Below are positions 10,501-18,924 of a DNA stretch of 64,000 nt, piece by piece. The position numbers were made by a program, and so were the translations under genes. The stretch is from Mesorhizobium sp. SARCC-RB16n (GTDB lineage: Bacteria; Pseudomonadota; Alphaproteobacteria; Rhizobiales; Rhizobiaceae). Numbering within the stretch: position 1 is the stretch's first letter; every line of letters starts with the position of its first letter. The stretch covers positions 85,966-149,965 of the forward strand of contig NZ_ML703264.1 in the NCBI RefSeq assembly GCF_008520305.1. Reading direction: 5' to 3'. The notes below the pieces were generated by a model. It made no database searches and was not told the DNA's origin. It saw only the letters and a list, made by a program, of their open reading frames with translations.

Positions 10501-10893
10501 CTAGGCGAGATCGGTGTACGAAAAGTCGTTGCCTTTGTAGAGCAACACCGAGCCGTGGCTCTTTGCGCAAGCATAGGACAGGCAATCGGCAAGGTTGAGC
10601 TGCGCGGGATGCCCACTTCCCTTTCCGTAGTCTGAAAACGCCTGGATCGCGAGCTTGGCGTCGCCGGCGTCGATCGACACAATTTCGATTTCAGCCTCGT
10701 GCAGAAGCGCCTCTATCGCCTTTTCCGCGACCACCGGCTCGATAGCAAGCATCGTAGAAAGCCGCATTGACGCTTCGAGCACCACCAGCGCGGACGTAAT
10801 CTTGCGAGGTGCAGCCGCGATCCGATTGCTCCACTCGCCGGCATCCCCTTCTCCTGAAAGAATTGCGACGACTACGGAGGTGTCGACGACCAT
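10501..10893 (-). CDS. vapC: PIN-domain ribonuclease toxin (VapC)
   Basis: A 130-aa PIN-domain protein, the toxin half of a type II toxin-antitoxin pair. Acidic residues expected to hold the catalytic metals are present: Asp4 (VVDTS), Glu40 (VLEAS), Asp103 (LADCLSYA) and Asp123 (GNDFSYTD). VapC toxins cleave RNAs, often initiator tRNA or rRNA; the target here is unknown. ATG 10893 shares its A with the antitoxin's TGA stop, the usual tight coupling, and is preferred over an upstream in-frame start at 10908 inside vapB. Confidence 0.9.
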   Translation of the reverse strand: MVVDTSVVVAILSGEGDAGEWSNRIAAAPRKITSALVVLEASMRLSTMLAIEPVVAEKAIEALLHEAEIEIVSIDAGDAKLAIQAFSDYGKGSGHPAQLNLADCLSYACAKSHGSVLLYKGNDFSYTDLA

Positions 10894-11135
10894 CAGGGAT
10901 GTCCCCACATGTCGTCGATTTCATCCTTGCTCATAGGTCGGCCGCCGTGGCCGGCTTTGGCTTTAAGTTCATCGGCGATGGCAGCCAGCCGTTTCGCCAG
11001 GGGAATGTGCCGGCTCTCCCGTTTCAATTCAGACTCGAGCGCTTCGATAACCGCTTCGGTCATCGAAATCTTGCGTTTGGCGGCGAGCCGCTGTGCCAGT
11101 TCACGTGCACGCGGGTCTCTAATCTGGAGGTTCAT
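10893..11135 (-). CDS. vapB: VapB-type antitoxin
   Basis: An 80-aa antitoxin predicted to bind VapC and repress its own operon. The N-terminus (MNLQIRDPRARELAQRLAAK) is a Rv0623-type antitoxin ribbon-helix-helix-like segment, and the C-terminal tail (GRPMSKDEIDDMWGHP) resembles the part that wraps the toxin active site. The start at 11135 gives the standard N-terminus; the frame is open to 11177 but that would add atypical residues. It overlaps vapC by one base. A palindrome just upstream is a likely operator. Confidence 0.85.
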   Translation of the reverse strand: MNLQIRDPRARELAQRLAAKRKISMTEAVIEALESELKRESRHIPLAKRLAAIADELKAKAGHGGRPMSKDEIDDMWGHP

Positions 11136-11159
11136 TGGTCGATCCTCAGCGACATTTGC

Positions 11160-11174
11160 CACTACAATGTAGTG
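11160..11174. promoter_or_regulatory. Palindromic operator candidate of vapBC
   Basis: CACTACAATGTAGTG is a perfect 7-bp inverted repeat around one central base, 25-39 bases upstream of the vapB start. Its position and symmetry fit a site for an autoregulating VapB-VapC complex. This is inferred from position only. Confidence 0.55.
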
Positions 11175-11201
11175 CATTTGTCATGACAGCGCCACAACGA
11201 C

Positions 11202-12515
11202 CTATTTTCCGTACAGCATTTCATCCTGCAGCCGGCGCAAGGCGAACAGCCGTGTCGTCTGGTCGGGCGCCGCATTGTCGGCGGTCAGCAACTCGCCTTT
11301 CCTGACCGGTTGCAGCACCTTGCCGCCCTCGAGCAGGCCGACCGGTATCGCGCTCTGGGCGCGGGCTTCGCCGACGGTCATCGTCCAGGAGCGGTAGCAG
11401 GTTTCGCCGATCGCATCGAAGGTCTCGCCGGCCGCGAGATCGCGCTTGGCAACGGCGCAAACCTCGGCAACCGGCCGCGGCAACGGCACCATGTCGGGTT
11501 TGCCGAACAGCACGATACGGGCCGCTGTCAGCGGCACTTCCAGCGACGTCAGATGGTAGGGCCGGAACAGGCTGTAATAAGGACCGTGGCCGATATGCAG
11601 GTCGTCCATGCGCTCGATGATGCGCTGATGCGTCGCCTCGACGATGACGAAGACGCCGGGCGCCACACCCTTGCCGATGGTGTAATCGACGACGCCCTTC
11701 TTCAGCAGGAGGCCACCGTCCTCGCGCGGGATCAGCACCTTGACGAGGTCGTCGCGATCGGCCTTGGGACCGTGCATGCCAGGCACGTCAGGCACCAGCC
11801 CGGTGGCGTTGGCGATGGCGCACATCTCGACCATGGTCTTGGAGCCGTCGACGAACTCGACCAACATGCGCGGGTTCATATTGCGGCGGGCCGCTTCCTC
11901 GCGATAGTCGTCGGGCACGGCATCATGGTTGAGCGGATTGTTCTTGCCCTTGCCGGCCGAGACGATGGTCAGGCCGAGCGCGGAGGCGAACTCGATCAGT
12001 TCCATGCAGCTCGACGGCTCGTCGCCGGCACCGACCGAATAGACGACGCCAAGCCGGTCGGCCTGCTGCTTGAGGTAGCAGCCGATGGTGACGTCGGCCT
12101 CGACATTCATCATCACCAGATGCTTGCCATGCTCCATCGCCATCAGATCGAAATCGGCGGCGACGCCAGGGTTTCCCGTGGCGTCGATGACGACGTCGAT
12201 CAGTGGATTGGTCACCAGCATCTCGCTCGAGGTGATGGCTATTTTTCCCGCTTCGATCGCGCCGGTGATTTTCGATGCGGTGTCGGCTTCGACCGCCATC
12301 GCCTCGTCACCATAGGCGATGCGGATGGCGTCGCGTGCGGTGTGCGGGCGACGGGTGGAGACGGCGCAGACCGAAATGCCCGGCATCAGCATGCCTTGCG
12401 TGACGAGGTCGGTTCCCATTTCGCCGGAGCCGATGACGCCAATACGCACGGGCCGGCCCTCGGCGGAGCGTCTGGCGAGATCGCGGGCAAGTCCCGTCAA
12501 GGCGACATTGGTCAT
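11202..12515 (-). CDS. NAD(P)-dependent dehydrogenase with C-terminal SAF domain
   Basis: A 437-aa cytosolic oxidoreductase. The N-terminal Rossmann fold resembles homoserine dehydrogenase (IGVIGSGEMGTDLV near residue 24; VVIDATGNPGVAADFD near 108). The C-terminal third (VCAVAKRDLAAGETFDAIGE onward) is a SAF-type domain of the kind also found in FlgA and sialic acid synthases, so automatic annotation may wrongly suggest flagellar function. It is divergent from a sugar PTS operon with about 340 bases between them. That suggests it processes a PTS-imported sugar- or polyol-phosphate, or a breakdown product, but the substrate is not visible in the sequence. Confidence 0.75.
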   Translation of the reverse strand: MTNVALTGLARDLARRSAEGRPVRIGVIGSGEMGTDLVTQGMLMPGISVCAVSTRRPHTARDAIRIAYGDEAMAVEADTASKITGAIEAGKIAITSSEMLVTNPLIDVVIDATGNPGVAADFDLMAMEHGKHLVMMNVEADVTIGCYLKQQADRLGVVYSVGAGDEPSSCMELIEFASALGLTIVSAGKGKNNPLNHDAVPDDYREEAARRNMNPRMLVEFVDGSKTMVEMCAIANATGLVPDVPGMHGPKADRDDLVKVLIPREDGGLLLKKGVVDYTIGKGVAPGVFVIVEATHQRIIERMDDLHIGHGPYYSLFRPYHLTSLEVPLTAARIVLFGKPDMVPLPRPVAEVCAVAKRDLAAGETFDAIGETCYRSWTMTVGEARAQSAIPVGLLEGGKVLQPVRKGELLTADNAAPDQTTRLFALRRLQDEMLYGK

Positions 12516-12665
12516 GCAGGGATGTCCACAGCTTCTTGATTTAGGGCCGGATTAGCAGGGACAGGTCGCCTGTGCCAACGAAACCACTCGCGGGCGGCGA
12601 TTCCCAGCGAAAATCCTCCGGGAAAAACGCCTTCACTTTGGCCGATTGGCCCAAAGGGTTGGCAA

Positions 12666-12694
12666 TTGACATTTTTGTGGACAATCGGAATAAA
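12666..12694 (+). promoter_or_regulatory. Sigma70-like promoter of the PTS operon
   Basis: A consensus -35 TTGACA (12666-12671) is followed after exactly 17 bases by AATAAA (12689-12694). Transcription would start near 12702, leaving a leader of about 150 bases before the EIIC gene. Downstream, ACATTCG (about 12694) and CGAATGT (about 12735) form an inverted pair with further ATTCC copies, a possible operator. The regulator gene is not in the window. Confidence 0.6.
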
Positions 12695-12852
12695 ACATTC
12701 GTTTCCTGAGAAAGGCAAATGTTCATTCCGTGTTCGAATGTGCATTCCGCCTCTCGTTAGGTTTGGGGAGGCCTTTCCGCCAAGGCGCGGCAAAGGCGTG
12801 GGAGATCAACGGAGCATTTCGGGCAGGGCCCCGCGGCTCCAGGGGAGGAAGA

Positions 12853-14259
12853 ATGGATACTCTACTCGCTGGCCTCAAGGGGGCCATCGATACGCTCGGT
12901 GCGACAATCCTGCTGCCGATCGTCATTTTCATCATTGCCGTGGTTTTGGGCGCCAAGGTCAGCAAGGCCTTTCGCGCCGCCATCACCATCGGCGTCGCCT
13001 TCATCGGTATCAACCTTGTGCTTGGCCTGATGTTCACGTCGATCGGCGACGTGGCCAAGGCCATCGTCACCAACACCGGCATCCATCGCGACATCATCGA
13101 TGTCGGCTGGCCCTCGGCGGCCGCGATCGCATTCGGCTCCTCGGTCGGGCTGTGGGTCATCCCGGTCGGCATCCTGGTCAACATCGTGCTGCTGCTGACA
13201 CGCATGACGCGCACGCTCAATGTCGACGTCTGGAATTTCTGGCATTTCGCCTTCGTCGGCTCGCTTGTCGTGGCCGCTACCGACAATCTGGCCTACGGCA
13301 TTGCGATCGCTGCCCTCGTCGCGGCGCTTTCGCTGCTTTTCGCCGACTGGTCGGCGCGCGCGGTGCAGCAATTCTACGGCGTTCCCGGCATCTCGGTGCC
13401 GCACCTCGCCTCGGCGCAGATCCTGCCGATCGCCATCATCCTGAACTGGATCATGGACCGCATTCCCGGCATCAACCGCATCAACATCAACACCGAAACC
13501 ATCGAGCGCCGCTTCGGCGTGTTTGGTGAACCTGTCGTGCTCGGCCTCATCATCGGCCTCGTGCTTGGCGCCATCGCCTTCTACAATGCCGGCGACCTCG
13601 GCACTGTGCTGGCCAAAGTGCTGGGCACCGGCATGACACTTGCCGCGGTCATGCTGCTGCTGCCGCGCATGGTGAAGATCCTGATGGAGGGCCTGCTTCC
13701 GGTTTCCGACGCGGCGCAGGAATTCGTGCGCAAGCGCACCGGCGACCGTGAGCTTCTCGTCGGCCTCGATTCGGCGATCCTGATCGGCCATCCCGCCGCG
13801 ATCTCGTCGTCGCTGATCCTGGTGCCGATCGCGATCATCCTGTCGGTGATCCTTCCGGGCAACCGCGTCATCCTGTTCGCCGACCTGGCGGTCATCCCGT
13901 TCATCGTCGCCATGACCGCGCCGCTGGTCAAAGGCAATGTGTTCCGCATGGTGGTGATCGGCACGGTGACCTTGGCGATCGGCTTCTATGTCGCCAACGC
14001 GCTGGCGCCGCTGTTCACCAGTGCGGCCGTCGCGTCGGGCTTCAAGCTGCCGGCGGATGCGCTGCAGATCACCTCGGTCGTGGACGGCTTCTTGTGGGTG
14101 CCCTACGTGATCATCGAGGCGATCCAGGGACTTGGCCTCGCCGGCATCATCGTCATCGCGGTGATCATCGCCGCGCTGTTCGTACTGTACCGCCGCAATA
14201 CGCTCGGCTGGGAGCGGGCAGCGGGCGCCGAGGACGAGCCGGTCGAAGGCACCGCCTGA
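12853..14259 (+). CDS. PTS galactitol-type permease EIIC
   Basis: A 468-aa polytopic inner-membrane permease of the galactitol/GatC family, importing a sugar or polyol while EIIB phosphorylates it. Many hydrophobic helices are visible (for example LGATILLPIVIFIIAVVLGA near residue 17), as is the family block VPHLASAQILPIAIILNWIMD. The start at 12853 is preceded by GGGGAGGAAGA; the frame is open to 12730 but the extra residues are polar and have no family counterpart. It leads an EIIC-EIIA-EIIB operon. Sugar-type PTS permeases are uncommon in rhizobia, so acquisition by transfer is possible. The substrate is uncertain. Confidence 0.88.
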   Translation: MDTLLAGLKGAIDTLGATILLPIVIFIIAVVLGAKVSKAFRAAITIGVAFIGINLVLGLMFTSIGDVAKAIVTNTGIHRDIIDVGWPSAAAIAFGSSVGLWVIPVGILVNIVLLLTRMTRTLNVDVWNFWHFAFVGSLVVAATDNLAYGIAIAALVAALSLLFADWSARAVQQFYGVPGISVPHLASAQILPIAIILNWIMDRIPGINRININTETIERRFGVFGEPVVLGLIIGLVLGAIAFYNAGDLGTVLAKVLGTGMTLAAVMLLLPRMVKILMEGLLPVSDAAQEFVRKRTGDRELLVGLDSAILIGHPAAISSSLILVPIAIILSVILPGNRVILFADLAVIPFIVAMTAPLVKGNVFRMVVIGTVTLAIGFYVANALAPLFTSAAVASGFKLPADALQITSVVDGFLWVPYVIIEAIQGLGLAGIIVIAVIIAALFVLYRRNTLGWERAAGAEDEPVEGTA

Positions 14260-14284
14260 GCGTCAGCGGCTTCAATCTGAAACA

Positions 14285-14312
14285 ATCGTGCGCCTCCCCC
14301 GGGGCGCACGAT
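14285..14312 (+). promoter_or_regulatory. Intercistronic hairpin between EIIC and EIIA
   Basis: A perfect 10-bp stem (ATCGTGCGCC at 14285-14294 with its complement at 14303-14312) with an 8-base C/G loop lies between the EIIC stop and the EIIA start. There is no T tract, so it is more likely an mRNA-stabilising or partial attenuating element than a full terminator. It could make EIIC and EIIA/B levels differ. Confidence 0.6.
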
Positions 14313-14330
14313 TCATCGACGGAGCAAGAC

Positions 14331-14792
14331 ATGTCCGACGGCCTCATGCAGCTTCTGGATCCCGAAGCGATCGTGCTCGGGTCCGATGCCTCGACCAATG
14401 AGGAGATCATCCGCATCCTCGCCGGCCGGCTCGAGGCCCTTGGCTATGTCAAAAGCTCCTACGCCGACGCGGTCGTGCGCCGCGAAATGACCATCCCGAC
14501 GGGACTGCCGCTGGAGCGCGCCGACAATGTCGCGGTGCCGCACACCGATCCCGAACATGTGCTGAAGCCCGGCATCGCAATGGGCACTCTCAGAAAGCCG
14601 GTGACCTTCGCCAACATGGAAGACCCCGACGAGACGCTACCTGTCGGCTTCGTCTTCCTGCTTGCCATCAATGACAAGGACAAGCAGATTGAGGCGCTGC
14701 AGTCCGTCATGGCCACTATCCAGAATCCAGATGCATTGGACGGCTTGAGGTCGGCGAGGACGCTCGACGACGTGCGTGCCGTACTCGGCTGA
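14331..14792 (+). CDS. PTS sugar EIIA component
   Basis: A 153-aa cytosolic phosphocarrier of the fructose/mannitol-type EIIA fold. It takes phosphate from HPr and passes it to EIIB. The phosphorylatable histidine is His71 in DNVAVPHTDPEHV, and TGLPLERADNVAVPH is the typical lead-in. Start ATG 14331 follows GGAGCAAGAC. It lies between EIIC and EIIB in one operon. The general PTS proteins (EI, HPr) are not in the window and may be those of the nitrogen PTS. Confidence 0.88.
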   Translation: MSDGLMQLLDPEAIVLGSDASTNEEIIRILAGRLEALGYVKSSYADAVVRREMTIPTGLPLERADNVAVPHTDPEHVLKPGIAMGTLRKPVTFANMEDPDETLPVGFVFLLAINDKDKQIEALQSVMATIQNPDALDGLRSARTLDDVRAVLG

Positions 14793-14811
14793 TAACCAAG
14801 GAGAAGCAAAG

Positions 14812-15099
14812 ATGGCCAGACAGAAGACAATTCTCTTTGCCTGCGGCACCGGCATCGCCACCTCGACGGCGGTCAATGTCGCCGTCACCGAAGCGATGAA
14901 AGCGCGCGGTCTTACCTTCAACGCGCAGCAGGCCAAGGCAACCGAAGTGCCGGGGCTGGCCGATAGCGTCGACTTCATCGTCGCCACCACGCCGATCTCG
15001 GCCTCGGTGACCAAGCCGGTAATCAAGGGCCTCGCCTTCCTCACCGGCGTCGGCAAGGACAAGGTGCTCGACGAAATCGAGGCGCAACTGCGCAAGTAG
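14812..15099 (+). CDS. PTS galactitol-type EIIB component
   Basis: A 95-aa cytosolic EIIB of the galactitol/GatB type that carries phosphate on a cysteine to the incoming sugar. The P-loop-like active site FACGTGIATST places the phosphocysteine at residue 11. ATG 14812 is preceded by AAGGAGAAGCAAAG, an excellent ribosome site; an upstream in-frame start at 14776 overlaps the EIIA end and is less likely. It is the last gene of the PTS operon, 35 bases before the convergent multicopper oxidase stop. Confidence 0.88.
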   Translation: MARQKTILFACGTGIATSTAVNVAVTEAMKARGLTFNAQQAKATEVPGLADSVDFIVATTPISASVTKPVIKGLAFLTGVGKDKVLDEIEAQLRK

Positions 15100-15134
15100 G
15101 CAGCGGACAACGCAAGCTATCGATGGCCTGGCTT

Positions 15135-16523
15135 TCAGACCACCCTGACGTAGCTCGTCATGCCTGATTTCTGGTGCTCGATGATGTGGCAATGCAGCAG
15201 CCAGTCACCGGGATTGTCGGCGACGAAGCCAAGGCTCACCTTCTCATTGGGCTGGATGAGGTAGGTGTCCGAAATCAACGGCTGCACCGGACGCGTCGAG
15301 GACGACAGGACCTTGAAGCTCATGCCGTGCAAATGCATCGGATGCGACTGCGGCGTCAGGTTCTCCATGTCGATGATGTAACTTTTGCCCAGCTTCAATT
15401 CGGCCAGCGGCGCGGTCGGATCGGGCGTATCGCCCGGCCACGGCACTTTGTTGATCGCCCAGAAACTGTAGCCGAGTGAACCGCATATGCTGTCGCTCGG
15501 GACGTTCTCCGCCGTGGCGCTGAGCGCCAGCGAAATATGCTGGGCAGCGGTGAGATCGACCTCGGCCACGGGATTGGCCTCCAGCGATGCAAGATCGCGA
15601 CTATCGCGCTTGAGCGAGTTGCCCGTCGCGCGCAGCGTCGCCAGCACCTTTGGCCTGGTGCCCCTGACGTCCCGCAGGCTGACGATCGCGCCCTCTTCAT
15701 CGGGCATGCGGATGACGAGTTCCATGCGTTGCCCCGGCCCCAGCAGCAAGGCGTCGGGCGAAAAGCGCTGTGGCACCGGATTGCCGTCCAGTGCGATGAC
15801 GTCAGCTTCGGCGCCGTCGACGCGAAAGGCGTAGATTCGGGTGACATCGGTGATTGCAACGCGCAGCCGCACCAACCCGCCGGCCGGAGCGTCATATTGC
15901 GGCTGGTCGAGCCAGTTCGCGGTGCGCATCGTGCCGTAGGTACCGGTTCTCGCCGCATCGCGCGGCCGGAACTGGTCGATGAACTGAGCGTCGTCGCCAA
16001 GGCGCCAGTCGCGCAGATTGAGGGCATATTCGGCGTCGAATTTCGGATCGTTCGGGTTCTCGACCACGATCACACCGGTCAGGCCGTGCCCCATCTGCTC
16101 CAGTGTGTTGCAATGCGGATGGTACCAGAAGGTGCCAGCGTCGGGCGGCGTGAAGGCATAGTCAAAATGATCGCCGGTGTAGACATAGGGCTGCACCAGG
16201 AAGGGCACGCCATCCATCTTGTTCGGCAGGCGAATGCCATGCCAATGGATGGTCGTCGGATCGTCGATGGCATTGACGAGACGCGCGGCGAAGGGTTCGC
16301 CTTTTTTCATTCGCAGCACCGGAGGCATTCCGGCGTTGCCGTAGGTCAGCACATTGTTGGTCTGGCCGACATCCATGAGCCTCGCCTGGATTTTCGCCGT
16401 CTGCAGCACCACCGGCTCAGGCGTGGCCGCGGTCCAGCCGCCACTCCTGCCCATGGCGGCAAGCCCGACCCCGCTCACGCCGGCGATGGCGGCCGTTTTG
16501 AGAAGTGCGCGGCGTGTGATCAT
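15135..16523 (-). CDS. Tat-exported multicopper oxidase
   Basis: A 462-aa periplasmic oxidase coupling one-electron oxidation of a substrate to reduction of O2 to water. The N-terminus MITRRALLKTAAIAG is a twin-arginine signal. All copper-ligand motifs are present: HWHG at 93-96, HPH at 135-137, HPMHLHG near residue 400 and HCHIIEHQKSGM near 445 (type 1 Cys, with the axial Met at the end). This is the CueO/laccase-like layout, but the long Met-rich insert of CueO is not evident, so copper detoxification is only one option. ATG 16523 follows GGAG and gives the expected Tat leader; an in-frame start at 16598 is rejected. Confidence 0.9.
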   Translation of the reverse strand: MITRRALLKTAAIAGVSGVGLAAMGRSGGWTAATPEPVVLQTAKIQARLMDVGQTNNVLTYGNAGMPPVLRMKKGEPFAARLVNAIDDPTTIHWHGIRLPNKMDGVPFLVQPYVYTGDHFDYAFTPPDAGTFWYHPHCNTLEQMGHGLTGVIVVENPNDPKFDAEYALNLRDWRLGDDAQFIDQFRPRDAARTGTYGTMRTANWLDQPQYDAPAGGLVRLRVAITDVTRIYAFRVDGAEADVIALDGNPVPQRFSPDALLLGPGQRMELVIRMPDEEGAIVSLRDVRGTRPKVLATLRATGNSLKRDSRDLASLEANPVAEVDLTAAQHISLALSATAENVPSDSICGSLGYSFWAINKVPWPGDTPDPTAPLAELKLGKSYIIDMENLTPQSHPMHLHGMSFKVLSSSTRPVQPLISDTYLIQPNEKVSLGFVADNPGDWLLHCHIIEHQKSGMTSYVRVV

Positions 16524-16647
16524 GTTGCGCTCCAACGGAAAAGCTGACTGCCCTCCACATCTTTTCCGTTCATAGCCGGACTGGCGCCCGTTTGCCAACG
16601 ACCGGTCAGGCGGCTTCTCGTAGCCAGTGAAAGGATGCGCTCCAGCT

Positions 16648-18273
16648 TTATTTGAAGCTGGCGATGGGCAGGAATTTCACAGCGGAGCCGGTGAAGCGGC
16701 GGTGATCGGACGTCTGTCCTCGTGGCTTGAACCCATCGAGATAGACCTGCTCGGGCGCCGTGCGGATGAGATTGGCGGCAATGATAGTCGCCGCTGCCGA
16801 CGCGGTTCCGCCGGTGATGCGGCGACCTGTCTCAAGCGGCACAATGACGGCGGTGGTTTCGGGATCGAGACGTGGCTGGACACGGTCGGCCTTCGGGCTG
16901 GTCCTGGCACGATCTTCGGGTTTCGACGCAGGAACTGCAATCCGCTGGCCAGCCAGCGGATCGAGACCATCATCGGCGTGATGCATGGCCAGCAAGGCAC
17001 CGATGGCATCGGCGGGTTTGGCTTCCGGCTGGTGCGCCGCACTTGCCTGGTCCTGCGGTCGCCACGTCGGCACTGGGATGTTGAGCGCCACCATCTCCGG
17101 TGCGCCGGCCGCGGCAGCGGCATCCACCTTGGCCGGAGGAATTTCGGCATTGGCTGCCGCCGGCTCAGCCCGCGCTGGAGATGCGCTGGCTACGGCGAGC
17201 GGCACGGTTTGCTGGGTTGGAATGCTGGCCGCGAGCCCGGTGCGCGGTGCGAAAGCGGGTAGCGGCACCGTGCCGGGCGCCATCGCCATGACGATCGCTT
17301 CAGGCGTCTTCGCAGGCGTTTCTTCGGCCTGACCGGCGGAAGCGATCTGGATATCCGCCCGCTGGGCTGCCTCCGGCGCCACGATGGCGGTGCCCTGTCC
17401 GGTCGTCTTGGGTTCACCGGCCTGTTTGGGTTCAACCGACTTGGCCGGCTTGCGTGGCGCAGGCACCGCTTGCGCGGCATCATTCGCTTCGTCCGCCCCG
17501 CGCCCACCCAACAGCGACGCCAGCAGACCGCGCGCCGGCCTGCGCTGGCCGCTGTCGGCGCTTGCCAGTTCGATGTTGGGCGTGCCGGCGGCCTTGCGCG
17601 ATTTGTAGGCCGCAAACGCCTGCTCGTAGCCAGGCAACGGTTTGCCATCGCTCGGCACATGCAGCGTATTGCCGTTCGGGAAGACCCTGGCGAGTTCCTG
17701 GCGGCTGATGCCCGGCCAATGCCGCACATTGCCGACGTCCATGTGGATGAAGGGCGAACCGGAGGTCGGGTAATAGCCGACGCCGCCGCCCTGCATCTTG
17801 AGGCCGATGTCGCGCAGCTTCTTCAGCGGCACATCCGGCAGGAAGAAGTCCATGGCGCGGCCGACCATGTGCTGGCTTTCCCGGGCCACGCCCTTCGAGC
17901 GGCCGCGCAGCATGGCGTTGGTCGCCGGCGAGCGATAGGCGCTGACCACATGGATATAGGCTGTCGAGCCGCTGGCGCGGTAAGCCTGCCAGACCAGGTC
18001 GAGCAGGCGCGGGTCCATCCTGGTCGGCTCGTTGCGGCGCCAGTCGCGCAACATGAAGTTGATCTTCTTCAATCCGGCCTGATCGTAACGCCCGTTGCGC
18101 TTGAAGACGATCTCGGCCTTCTCGCCCGTATGCAGATGCTGAATTCGCAGAGCGCGCGTTTCGGCGAACGCATCGGTGATGCACATGCAGAAGAAGGCGA
18201 CCATGAAGGCCGGCAACCGTGTCCACCAGCGGAAACCGCCGGGCGCGTTTTGTTCGCTTTCAATCACGTTCAT
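16648..18273 (-). CDS. DUF882 / M15-like envelope peptidase with long C-terminal extension
   Basis: A 541-aa protein. An N-terminal hydrophobic segment (LPAFMVAFFCMCITDAFA, about residues 20-37) exports or anchors it. The DUF882/YcbK M15-type zinc domain spans about residues 40-190, with VVSAYRSPATNAML, SQHMVGRAMDFFLP and FIHMDVGNVRHW supplying the His/Asp/His metal ligands. M15 enzymes cleave or trim peptidoglycan stem peptides. The remaining 350 residues are Ala/Pro-rich and low in complexity, except for a final block (IIAANLIRTAPEQVYLDGFK) that recurs in rhizobial homologues as I recall them. ATG 18273 is chosen because the in-frame extension to 18411 is polar and would bury the signal segment. 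Confidence 0.85.
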   Translation of the reverse strand: MNVIESEQNAPGGFRWWTRLPAFMVAFFCMCITDAFAETRALRIQHLHTGEKAEIVFKRNGRYDQAGLKKINFMLRDWRRNEPTRMDPRLLDLVWQAYRASGSTAYIHVVSAYRSPATNAMLRGRSKGVARESQHMVGRAMDFFLPDVPLKKLRDIGLKMQGGGVGYYPTSGSPFIHMDVGNVRHWPGISRQELARVFPNGNTLHVPSDGKPLPGYEQAFAAYKSRKAAGTPNIELASADSGQRRPARGLLASLLGGRGADEANDAAQAVPAPRKPAKSVEPKQAGEPKTTGQGTAIVAPEAAQRADIQIASAGQAEETPAKTPEAIVMAMAPGTVPLPAFAPRTGLAASIPTQQTVPLAVASASPARAEPAAANAEIPPAKVDAAAAAGAPEMVALNIPVPTWRPQDQASAAHQPEAKPADAIGALLAMHHADDGLDPLAGQRIAVPASKPEDRARTSPKADRVQPRLDPETTAVIVPLETGRRITGGTASAAATIIAANLIRTAPEQVYLDGFKPRGQTSDHRRFTGSAVKFLPIASFK

Positions 18274-18612
18274 GCCTTGCACATCGTTCCTGTTTCGGGC
18301 GATTTGACGTCTTCGCCGGATCCAGAGCCTTTTTTCAGCGCTCCCCCCGGCGGCGGCTTGGCCAGGCGCACAGGCAGCCATCCGACAACACGTCATGTCG
18401 AAGAACAGCATCTTGGTTAATGAATCGTGTCACGCGGGGAACGCGTTTCGACTGGAGATTGCCTAATGCCACTTTTTGGCGGAGGCCATGTCGTCTTCCG
18501 GCCGATCACGGCGCGCCAACGGCAGGCGCCGTCGGACTGTCCACATTTCTGGCGGCTGCCGATCGGTACGGACAGACCTGAAGTGCCAGCACAAGGGATG
18601 GTTTCGGAAAAT

Positions 18613-18640
18613 CTGGTGCTGCGAGAGAGGATTGAACTCT
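18613..18640. repeat. Left attachment-site repeat of the island
   Basis: 28 bases identical to 59117-59144. The right copy is the 3' end (CCA end and 3' half of the T arm) of an intact tRNA-Thr gene; this left copy is only the fragment. Identity stops at 18641 (G against C at 59145) and at 18612 (T against A at 59116). This is the direct repeat left when an integrase recombines into a tRNA 3' end. Confidence 0.92.
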
Positions 18641-18924
18641 GAGTAACTTCAGTAAAATCAACCACTTACGTCATCATTTGTAACGCTGTGACGGTCGAAA
18701 AATGACCGGGAAAATCACTCCTATCCCGTGGCTTTTTCTGGGCGCCAAAGACCGAAAACCCTCTCTGATTCTTAAAGGCGTTCTAGATCAAGCCTCTATT
18801 TAAGAGACCCTGCTTCATGTCCCCAAGCACGACGAATGGAAATCCAATTACGACGAGCCATACGCGCCGTGGTGGTAGATCAGCGCCCGTTGCAAGGCTG
18901 GCCAGCGAACTCCCTCGGACTGTG
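18641..18924. other. Left end of the island, no gene seen
   Basis: This stretch between the left repeat and the stop of the first island gene contains no ORF I can support. It has a lower GC content than the flanking core genes. Confidence 0.4.

Noticed and set aside
11202-12515. Flagellar FlgA-like function for the SAF-domain protein
   Set aside because: The SAF domain is only the C-terminal third; the N-terminal Rossmann dehydrogenase and the PTS neighbours point to metabolism.
14285-14312. Hairpin between EIIC and EIIA as a terminator
   Set aside because: It lacks a T tract and lies inside an operon whose downstream genes need expression, so I list it as an intercistronic hairpin.
18427-18642. 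A 71-codon plus-strand ORF ending in the left att repeat
   Set aside because: Its C-terminus is translated from a tRNA fragment, a frequent false gene; the rest has no recognisable feature.
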